Assembly (NCBI RefSeq): GCF_020037015.1
Contig: NZ_JAIQDE010000028.1
Span: 62,001 to 126,000, forward strand
Direction: 5' to 3'
DNA from: Corallococcus sp. AS-1-6
GTDB lineage: Bacteria; Myxococcota; Myxococcia; Myxococcales; Myxococcaceae
DNA: 64,000 bases
Positions within the stretch are counted from its first letter, which is position 1; each line of letters begins with the position of its first letter. The notes beneath the pieces are model-generated. The model was not told the DNA's origin. It was given only the letters and a program-made list of their open reading frames with translations, and searched no databases. Shown piece by piece: positions 9,995-16,540 of this stretch. The position numbers and the translations under genes are program-made.

Positions 9995-11527
9995 TCAGAG
10001 GTTCGACAGGACGCGGTCCAGGTCCGCGGGCCGCACCGGCTTGGTGAGGTGCACGTCGAACCCGGCCTTCAGGGCCTGCTGGTAGGTGTCCGCGTCGCCG
10101 TAGCCGCTGAGCGCCACCAGCCGCAGGTTCTGCCCCACGCGCGCGCGCAGCGTCCGCGCCACCTGGAAGCCGTCCAGCCCCGGCAGGCCAATGTCCACCA
10201 GCGCCAGGTCCGGCGCGTGCTCCATGGCCAGCTCCACGCCCCGCACGCCGTCCTGGGCCACCGCCACCTGGTGACCCCACAGCTCCAGCAGGTCGCGCAT
10301 GGACTGGCGCGCGTCCGAGTTGTCCTCCACCAGGAGGATGCGCCGCGCGCGCCGCGCGTCCAGCAGGTTCGTCCCCGTCACCTGGGGGACCCGGTCCGCG
10401 GGGAGCAGGGGCAGCCGCACGACGAACTCGCTGCCCTGGCCCGGGCCGCCGCTGGCCGCCTCCACGCTGCCGCCGTGCATCCGCACCAGCGTGCGCACCA
10501 GCGTGAGGCCAATGCCCAGCCCCCCGCGCGAGCGCTCCAGCGAGGTGTCCGCCTGGGCGAACAGCTCGAACATGGCGGGCAGCTTCTCCGGCGAGATACC
10601 GATGCCGGTGTCCTTCACCCGCAGCACCGCCTGCGCGTTGCCGTCCACGCCCTCCTGGAACAGGTCGATGGTGACGCTGCCCTCGTCCGTGTACTTGGCC
10701 GCGTTGTCCACCAGGTTGGTGAAGACCTGCTCCAGGCGCGTGGCGTCTCCCTCCAGCCACAGCGGCGCGCGGGGCAGGTGGACCTCCAGCTTCAGGCCGC
10801 GCGACTCCACGCGGGGGCGCAGGATGGCGAGGAGCTGCTGGAAGGTGGCCGTCAGGCTCACCGGCTCCTTGCGCAGCTCCACCTTGCCCCGGGTGATGCG
10901 GCTGACGTCCAGCAGGTCATCCACCAGCCGCGCCAGGTGGTGCGTCTGGCGCTGGATGATGCCGTGCATCCGCGCCTCCTTGGTGTCCGAGGGCGCCTTG
11001 CGCTCCAGGATGCCAATGGCCGTCATGATGGCGGCCAGCGGGTTGCGCAGCTCGTGGGCCAGCATGGCCAGGAACTCGTCCTTGCGCCGGTCCATCTCGA
11101 TGAGCTGATCCGTGCGCAGCCGGGCCTGCTGCTCCGCGTGGCGCAGGCGCAGCAGCGAGCGCACCGTGGCGATGAGCTCCGACGGCTCGTAGGGCTGGGT
11201 GAGGTACGCGTCCGCGCCGCCCTCCAGGCCCTGCACCTTCTTGTCCGGCGTGACGAACGTCGCGGACGTGTGCATCACCGCGATGGAGGCCGTGGCCGAG
11301 TTGGCCCTCAGCCGCGCGCAGACCTCATAGCCGCTGATGTCCGGCAGCTTCACGTCCAGGACGATGACGTCCGGGCGGTGCTCCTCGGCGATGAGGAGCG
11401 CCGCCATGCCGGTGGCCGCCTCCAGCACGTGGTAGCCGGACATCTCCAGGATGCGGTTGACCAGGTAGCGGTTGGCCTCGTCGTCGTTGACGTTGAGGAC
11501 CGTCGCCAGACGCGCCTCCTCAGCCAC
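9995..11527 (-). CDS. Hybrid histidine kinase: receiver-HisKA-HATPase-receiver
   Basis: This 510-residue soluble kinase has an N-terminal receiver (about 5-125, phospho-acceptor D58), a HisKA domain with H158 in LAMLAHELRNP, an HATPase domain (about 265-380: NLVDNAAKY, DTGIGI, GLGIGL) and a C-terminal receiver (about 395-508, ALVDIGLPG). The first receiver is atypical: the conserved lysine before the YxP turn is glutamine (YLTQPYEP, Q111), so it may respond weakly or not at all to phosphorylation. No membrane segment is present. It is the last gene of a four-gene operon and overlaps the preceding hybrid-kinase gene by eight bases, implying translational coupling and a shared phosphorelay. Confidence 0.92.
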   Translation of the reverse strand: MAEEARLATVLNVNDDEANRYLVNRILEMSGYHVLEAATGMAALLIAEEHRPDVIVLDVKLPDISGYEVCARLRANSATASIAVMHTSATFVTPDKKVQGLEGGADAYLTQPYEPSELIATVRSLLRLRHAEQQARLRTDQLIEMDRRKDEFLAMLAHELRNPLAAIMTAIGILERKAPSDTKEARMHGIIQRQTHHLARLVDDLLDVSRITRGKVELRKEPVSLTATFQQLLAILRPRVESRGLKLEVHLPRAPLWLEGDATRLEQVFTNLVDNAAKYTDEGSVTIDLFQEGVDGNAQAVLRVKDTGIGISPEKLPAMFELFAQADTSLERSRGGLGIGLTLVRTLVRMHGGSVEAASGGPGQGSEFVVRLPLLPADRVPQVTGTNLLDARRARRILLVEDNSDARQSMRDLLELWGHQVAVAQDGVRGVELAMEHAPDLALVDIGLPGLDGFQVARTLRARVGQNLRLVALSGYGDADTYQQALKAGFDVHLTKPVRPADLDRVLSNL

Positions 11528-13568
11528 GGGGGTTCACCTCGCGCACGTCCCGGTTCCCCAGCCCCGCCTTGGACAGGGCGTCGCGGATGCGGGTGATGGC
11601 CACCTCCCGGCTGAGCGTGTGCTTGGCCAGGATGGCGGAGGTCTCACGCGCCAGCCGCTGGCGCTCCGCCTCCTGCAACTGGTGGGAGGTGTGCAGGATG
11701 ATGGGGATGTCGCGCGTGCGCGGGTCCGCCTTCAGCTCGTCCAGCACGTCGAAGGCGGTGATGTCCGGCAGCACGAAGTCCAGGAGGATGAGGTGCGGGG
11801 CGTTCTCACGGGCGATGCGGACGCCCTCGCGGCCGTTGGACGCCTCCAGCAGGTGGAAGGGCGTGTCCTTGAGCAGTTGCTTGAGCAGGTAGCGGTGCAC
11901 GTCGTCGTCGTCGATGATGAGCAGCCGCTCCACCGGCCCGGTGCGCGCCATGGCGGCCAGCTTCTTCTGCAGGCGCACCTCGTCCACGGGCTTGAGCCAG
12001 AACTCGTCCGCGCCCAGGGCGCGCGCCTTCTGCTCGCGGTCCGTCACGGTGACGACGAGGATGGGGATGTCGCGCGTCTGCTCCCCGTTCTTCATCTCCG
12101 CGAGGAAGCTCCAGCTCGTCTCGCCCTCCAGCATCACGTCCAGCACCATGGCCGCGGGGCGCACGCGCTGCATCACCTTGCGCGCGTCCTCCACGCTGCG
12201 CACGGGCAGCACCTGGAAGCCGGAGCGCGCCAGGTACTTCTCGTAGAGGAAGAGCGTCTGGCGGTCGTCCTCCAGCACCAGCACCGGGGCGCGCGAGGGG
12301 TCCAGCTTCTCGCTGCGCTGGGTGAGCCCCGTCATCTCCGAGACCTCCGGGTGGACGCGCGGCAGGGTGATGACGAAGGTGGAGCCCTCCCCCAGCCGGC
12401 TCTGCACGGTGAGCGTGCCGCCCAAAAGCTCCGTCAGCTTGCGCGCCAGGGGCAGGCCCAGGCCGGTGCCCTTCACGCGCCGCTGCAGGGGGCTGTCCAC
12501 CTGGATGAACTCCTCGAAGACGCGGTCGTGGTTCTCCGGCGCGATGCCGATGCCCGTGTCCTTCACGGTGAACACCACCGTGTCGCGCGGGCCCGGGGCC
12601 GCGGACACCGTGACGGCGCCGGACTCGGTGAACTTGAGCGCGTTGGAGATGAGGTTGCGCATCACCTGGCTGAGCTTGGCCTCGTCCGTCTCCAGCTCCA
12701 GGGGCTCCGCCGGCTCCACGAAGTCGAGCGCCACCGTCGAGTCCGGCGGCAGCAGGGGCCGCGTCATGCCGCGCAGCGCGCTGATGAGGTCGGACGCGAC
12801 GAAGCGGCTGTGGCGCAGCGTCGTCTTGCCGGACTCCACCTTGGACAGGTCCAGGAGGTCGTTGACCAGCTCGAAGAGGGCCTCCGCGGAGCCGCGGATG
12901 AACTGGACCTGCTTCTCCTGCTCCGGCGCGAGGCTGCCGTTGAGCGGGTTGAGCAGCACCTTGGACAGCCCGAGGATGGAGTGCAGCGGCGTGCGGAACT
13001 CGTGGCTCACGTTGGCCACCACGCGGCTCTTGATTTCGGACGCGCGCAGGAGGCTCTCCGCCTTCTCGTCCAGGGCGGCGTGCAGGCTGCGCACGCCCTT
13101 GTTGGACTCCTCCAGCTCGCGGTTGAGGCGGGCCAGCTCCTCCGCGCGGCGCTTGAGTTCGTGCTGCTGGCGCTCCGTCTCGCGGTGGAGCGCGGACAGC
13201 TCTCCCAGGGTGGTGCTCACCTGGGTGAGCGCGGCGCCGTAGTCCTCCGGCACCAGGCTGCCCACCAGCGCGATGCCGCCCTCGTGCGGCCGGGCGCGGA
13301 AGGCGAACGCCGCGGGCTGGTGCTGGCTCTGGAGGATGAGCTCCCAGCCGTCCACGGCCTCGTCGCGCGCCTGCACGAGCAGCTTCTCCACCTTGCTCTC
13401 GCTGCCGGGGCTCGCCAGGTCCTTCAGCGCCTGTCCGGGCTTGACGCCCAGGATGCGCGCGGCGCGCTCATCGCGCCAGACGACCGTCCCTTGCGCATCG
13501 CAGGCCAACGCCAGCTCGCGGCTGAGGGATTCGAAGATCCCGGAGGCGCGGTCATCTTCCTTCATCAT
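11520..13568 (-). CDS. Hybrid histidine kinase: PAS-like, coiled coil, HisKA, HATPase, two receivers
   Basis: The protein has 682 residues. A PAS-like sensor covers about residues 8-110, a coiled coil 120-180 and HisKA has H189 (VANVSHEFRTP). The HATPase domain (about 295-415) is followed by two receivers, one at about 435-555 (VLEDDRQ, MVLDVMLEG, LKPVDE) and one at about 560-680 (LIIDDDD, LLDFVLPD, AKH in place of the usual KP). The ATG at 13568 forms an ATGA overlap with the upstream gene, and an in-frame ORF start at 13736 lies inside that gene and is rejected. It is soluble and receives its signal through the PAS-like region or from partner proteins of the operon. Tandem receivers suggest a multistep relay. 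Confidence 0.92.
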   Translation of the reverse strand: MMKEDDRASGIFESLSRELALACDAQGTVVWRDERAARILGVKPGQALKDLASPGSESKVEKLLVQARDEAVDGWELILQSQHQPAAFAFRARPHEGGIALVGSLVPEDYGAALTQVSTTLGELSALHRETERQQHELKRRAEELARLNRELEESNKGVRSLHAALDEKAESLLRASEIKSRVVANVSHEFRTPLHSILGLSKVLLNPLNGSLAPEQEKQVQFIRGSAEALFELVNDLLDLSKVESGKTTLRHSRFVASDLISALRGMTRPLLPPDSTVALDFVEPAEPLELETDEAKLSQVMRNLISNALKFTESGAVTVSAAPGPRDTVVFTVKDTGIGIAPENHDRVFEEFIQVDSPLQRRVKGTGLGLPLARKLTELLGGTLTVQSRLGEGSTFVITLPRVHPEVSEMTGLTQRSEKLDPSRAPVLVLEDDRQTLFLYEKYLARSGFQVLPVRSVEDARKVMQRVRPAAMVLDVMLEGETSWSFLAEMKNGEQTRDIPILVVTVTDREQKARALGADEFWLKPVDEVRLQKKLAAMARTGPVERLLIIDDDDVHRYLLKQLLKDTPFHLLEASNGREGVRIARENAPHLILLDFVLPDITAFDVLDELKADPRTRDIPIILHTSHQLQEAERQRLARETSAILAKHTLSREVAITRIRDALSKAGLGNRDVREVNPRG

Positions 13569-14269
13569 GAGTGCGTCTCCTCCCACGAATCGGGCATCCG
13601 CGCGAGCAGCGTCCGCGCTTCGGGGGGGCCGTCCCGCAGGGCTGCCCTCAGGGCGTCCAGGAGGTGTGCAAGGTTCAGGGGAGACAAACCCCGTTGGGGC
13701 CAGAAGCCCTCGTACCAACGCAGATGCGCATGCCACAGGTCGTCACGGCCCAGGGCGAGCGCATCCGCGAGGTAGGACAACTGGAGGCGCACCTCTTGTT
13801 CCAGGCGGGGGCGGCTTCCGGGGGGCAGCGGACCCTCCGTCCGCCGCACGACCGCGCTGATGATGGCGGCGGCGTCCGCCTCCACGGCGTGTGCGGGGCC
13901 GTCCTTGTAGCGAAGCGCCTGGCGGGCGGACTGGACGTACGCGTGGGGCAGCGAGTCCGGGCCGAAGCCCTCCGCCTGGAGCGCGCGGTCGAGCCCTTCG
14001 AAGTGTTGGTCCAGGTGCAGCGAGCACATGCCTCGCGTGACGAGCAGGGTGCGCAGCCAGCGCGCGTAGTCCTCCAGGATGGCGGGGCGCTCCGCGTCCA
14101 GGGCCTGGACGAGGTAGCGCACGTGGAAGACGGCGTCCTCGTCCCCGAAGCGGCGGGCGCGCGGGAGTCCGTAGCGCGCGGCCCAGAACGGATCCTCGTA
14201 CAAAGCTTGAACGGAAGCGGAAGCGAGCGGCGTGGTCCGCGCTTCCACCTGGAGGCTCACGTGCGACAT
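13565..14269 (-). CDS. Unknown helical protein between B12 module and hybrid kinase
   Basis: I do not recognise this 234-residue protein. It looks soluble and almost entirely alpha-helical, with no signal peptide, membrane helix or cysteine cluster. A conserved-looking segment around residues 78-100 (TRGMCSLHLDQHFEGLDRAL) contains two histidines that might bind a metal or cofactor. Its start is four bases after the B12-module gene ends, and its stop overlaps the hybrid-kinase start by four bases, so the three proteins are made together. By position it could transmit the state of the B12 module to the kinases. That role is inferred from context only. Confidence 0.8.
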   Translation of the reverse strand: MSHVSLQVEARTTPLASASVQALYEDPFWAARYGLPRARRFGDEDAVFHVRYLVQALDAERPAILEDYARWLRTLLVTRGMCSLHLDQHFEGLDRALQAEGFGPDSLPHAYVQSARQALRYKDGPAHAVEADAAAIISAVVRRTEGPLPPGSRPRLEQEVRLQLSYLADALALGRDDLWHAHLRWYEGFWPQRGLSPLNLAHLLDALRAALRDGPPEARTLLARMPDSWEETHS

Positions 14270-14273
14270 GGCG

Positions 14274-15005
14274 TCAGACTCCCAGGATGCGGCAGGTGGA
14301 GGCGACCAGCTCGCGGACGCTCTTGCCGAAGAAGGACACGGCCAGTTCCTCTTCGAGCACGGGGCCCCAGTCGAAGGCGAGTCCGCCCACGGCGATGGGC
14401 AGGGCCGGAGACACCTCGCGCACCTTGCGCACGGCCTCGCGGACCTGGGGCATGTGGAAGGGCATGGTGACGGAGAGGGCCAGCAGGTCGGGCGGGGACT
14501 CGCGCACCATGCGGGCCAGGTGGTCCGCGGGCACGTTGGCGCCGAGGAAGCGCACGTCGAAGCCGGCCATCTCCAGGAAGTCGCTGGCCATGCGCGCGCC
14601 CACTTCGTGAAGTTCGCGCTCCACGCACGCCATCATCACGATCTTCCCGTTGGACGGGTCGCGGGGCAGGTGGCGGTACAGGTGGGCCAGGACGTACTGG
14701 GAGATGGCGGTGGCCAGGTGCTCCTGGGCCACGGAGATGACGTTCTCCTGCCAGAGCCGGCCGATTTCGTACTGGGCCCCCTGGATGACATCCAGGTGGA
14801 GCTCCTGGAGGGGGACGCCGCACAGCAGGCCCTCGTCCACGAGCAGGCGCAGCGCTTCCTGGCGGTTGCCGGAGAGCTGCGCGGCCAGGTACCGCGCCCG
14901 CAGCGAGTCGATGGCAGGGGTCGTTTGGATCACGTGAGCCGGTAGCGGAAGGGGCAGGGTAGAGACGTTCCAGCTTCCGTTAAACCCCGGAGCGCTCTCC
15001 CGCAT
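14274..15005 (-). CDS. Free-standing cobalamin-binding (CarH-like sensory) protein
   Basis: The 243-residue protein has a four-helix B12-binding cap (about 32-112) and a Rossmann-like B12-binding domain (about 118-240). The cap carries W85, nine residues, then E95-H96, the W-x9-EH arrangement of the CarH/LitR adenosylcobalamin photoreceptors. The Rossmann domain has E131-L-H133-E-V-G136, matching the ExHxxG lower-ligand motif, and a later GG pair. Unlike CarH there is no MerR DNA-binding domain, and the residue after the tryptophan is Gln rather than the His that ligates cobalt after illumination in CarH. The start at 15005 has no clear ribosome site; an in-frame GTG about 24 codons later is an alternative. 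It heads the operon with two hybrid kinases. Confidence 0.88.
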   Translation of the reverse strand: MRESAPGFNGSWNVSTLPLPLPAHVIQTTPAIDSLRARYLAAQLSGNRQEALRLLVDEGLLCGVPLQELHLDVIQGAQYEIGRLWQENVISVAQEHLATAISQYVLAHLYRHLPRDPSNGKIVMMACVERELHEVGARMASDFLEMAGFDVRFLGANVPADHLARMVRESPPDLLALSVTMPFHMPQVREAVRKVREVSPALPIAVGGLAFDWGPVLEEELAVSFFGKSVRELVASTCRILGV

Positions 15006-15221
15006 CCGGAATCGAACAGTCCCCAGTCCCGAGGAGCGAACGGTTGTTTTTCTGCTTGCAGGTCAAGCGAACTCCCGGGTGGGGCGCACGGAAGCCGGGA
15101 ATTCCCGGCCCGGGGTGGCCGGGGTGGGTGGAAACGGGGTAGGGACGCCGCTTTCGTCAAAGGGCCGGTGACAGATTTCCGGGGCACCGGTGTTCCCCTG
15201 GCCAACCGGGAGGCGTGCGCG

Positions 15222-15701
15222 GTGTCCGTCGATGTGGAGGCCTATTACCGACGCTATGGGCCCCAGGTGCTCCGGCGCTGCCGCTTCCTGCTGCGCGACG
15301 AGGAACAGGCCGTGGACGCCATGCATGACGTGTTCGTTCAACTGCTGCGCTACCAGGCCGCGCTGAAGGACGCCGGGCCCTCCAGCCTGCTGCATCAGAT
15401 CGCCACCCGCGTGTGCCTCAACCGCCTCCGCGGCGCGAAGCGGCGCCCCGAGGACCGCGACGATGAGCTGGTGCTCCGCATCGCCGCGTCCGGCGACACC
15501 GAGGCGCGCACCGCCGCCCGGGGCCTCCTGGACCGCCTCTTCGGCCGCGTCCCCGCGTCCAGCCGCGACATCGCCGTGCTCCACCTGGTGGACGGCATGA
15601 CGCTGGAGGAGACCGCCCGCGAGGTGGGCCTGTCCGTGTCCGGAGTGCGCAAGCGCCTCCGGGCCCTGTCCGCTGTCCTGCAGGAGCTGGAGGCCGCATG
15701 A
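15222..15701 (+). CDS. ECF-type RNA polymerase sigma factor
   Basis: This 159-residue sigma-70-family factor has region 2 at about residues 5-70 (YYRRYGPQVLRRCRFLLRD, AVDAMHDVFVQLLR) and region 4 at about 100-155 (LDRLFGRVPASSRDIAVLHLVDGMTLEETAREVGLSVSGVRKRL). GTG 15222 is chosen because GGGAGG lies eight bases upstream; an in-frame GTG at 15168 would add 18 residues. The next gene overlaps its stop by four bases and encodes a membrane protein with an anti-sigma layout, so the factor is probably held inactive until an envelope signal arrives. The third gene is an exported caspase-like protease, a probable target of the regulon and part of the same transcript. Confidence 0.92.
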   Translation: MSVDVEAYYRRYGPQVLRRCRFLLRDEEQAVDAMHDVFVQLLRYQAALKDAGPSSLLHQIATRVCLNRLRGAKRRPEDRDDELVLRIAASGDTEARTAARGLLDRLFGRVPASSRDIAVLHLVDGMTLEETAREVGLSVSGVRKRLRALSAVLQELEAA

Positions 15702-16540
15702 CGTCCCCCCACCGCACCCCGGACTGGCTGCTGGAGCGAATCGCCCTGGGAGAGCTGCCCCCGGACGAGCTCGCCGCCGCCCGCGACCGCCTGTCCCGCG
15801 AACCGGACGGCCCCGCCCGCCTCGCCGCCCTGGAGGCCGACTCGCGCGCCACCCTGGAGGCCCTGCCCCCTGACCGCGTCGCCCGCGAGGTGCAGGCCCG
15901 CTTCGCCCGCGCCGGCTCGCCCGCCGCCACGCCCCGCGCCGAGGCCCCTCCGTCGCGCCCTTCCTGGCGCTTCCTGCCCGCCCTGGTGCCGGTGCTCGCC
16001 GCCGCGACCCTCGTCGTCCTCGTGCGGCCGGGGGCGTCGTCCCAGCAGCAGGAGGCGCGCGACCCCTGGGCGGCGACGGGCACCCCCGGCGTCCTGGAGC
16101 CCACGCGCAGCAAGGGGCTTCAGCCCCGGCTCGACGTGCACCGCCAGGCCGGCACCCGCACCGAGCACCTCACCGACGGCGCCCCCGCCCAGGCCGGTGA
16201 CGTGGTGCAGTTGTCGTACACCGCCGCCGGCCACGCCCACGGCGTCATCCTCTCCGTGGATGGCCGGGGCACCGTCACCCCGCACCTGCCCGCGCTGGGG
16301 GACACGTCCGCGCCCCTGGAGCGCGGCGGCTCGCACCTCCTGCCCCGCGCCTACGAGCTGGACGACGCCCCCGGCTTCGAGCGCTTCTTCCTCGTCACCT
16401 CGGACGCCGCCTTCGACCTGGAGGGCGTGATGGCCGCCGCGCGCGTGCTCGCCGCGTCCCCCGAGGCGCGCACCGCGCCGCTGACCCTGCCCGCGGGCCT
16501 GGGCCAGACCTCCTTCCTGCTGGAGAAGCCCTCCCCATGA
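15698..16540 (+). CDS. Putative anti-sigma factor with periplasmic DUF4384-like domain
   Basis: This 280-residue protein begins with a helical cytosolic segment (about 1-75; PDWLLERIALGELPPDE resembles zinc-less anti-sigma N-termini). A Pro-rich linker and one membrane helix at about 92-110 (FLPALVPVLAAATLVVLV) follow. The C-terminal periplasmic domain, about 135-275, has the AGDVVQLSY, HGVILSVDGRGTVTPHLP and LPRAYELDDAPGFERFFLVTS segments characteristic of DUF4384. DUF4384 is often found with caspase-like domains. Here it sits between the sigma factor and the caspase gene with four-base overlaps on both sides. The likely job is to sequester the sigma factor and sense the envelope. It lacks the HxxxCxxC zinc motif of ZAS anti-sigma factors. 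Confidence 0.8.
   Translation: MTSPHRTPDWLLERIALGELPPDELAAARDRLSREPDGPARLAALEADSRATLEALPPDRVAREVQARFARAGSPAATPRAEAPPSRPSWRFLPALVPVLAAATLVVLVRPGASSQQQEARDPWAATGTPGVLEPTRSKGLQPRLDVHRQAGTRTEHLTDGAPAQAGDVVQLSYTAAGHAHGVILSVDGRGTVTPHLPALGDTSAPLERGGSHLLPRAYELDDAPGFERFFLVTSDAAFDLEGVMAAARVLAASPEARTAPLTLPAGLGQTSFLLEKPSP

Noticed and set aside
9409-10047. A plus-strand frame overlapping the XRE gene
   Set aside because: It runs in a different frame through the XRE gene and into the hybrid kinase end; its sequence is low-complexity Arg/Gly/Ala.
15006-15221. A cobalamin riboswitch upstream of the B12-module gene
   Set aside because: No B12-box-like sequence was seen in the divergent gap on either strand.
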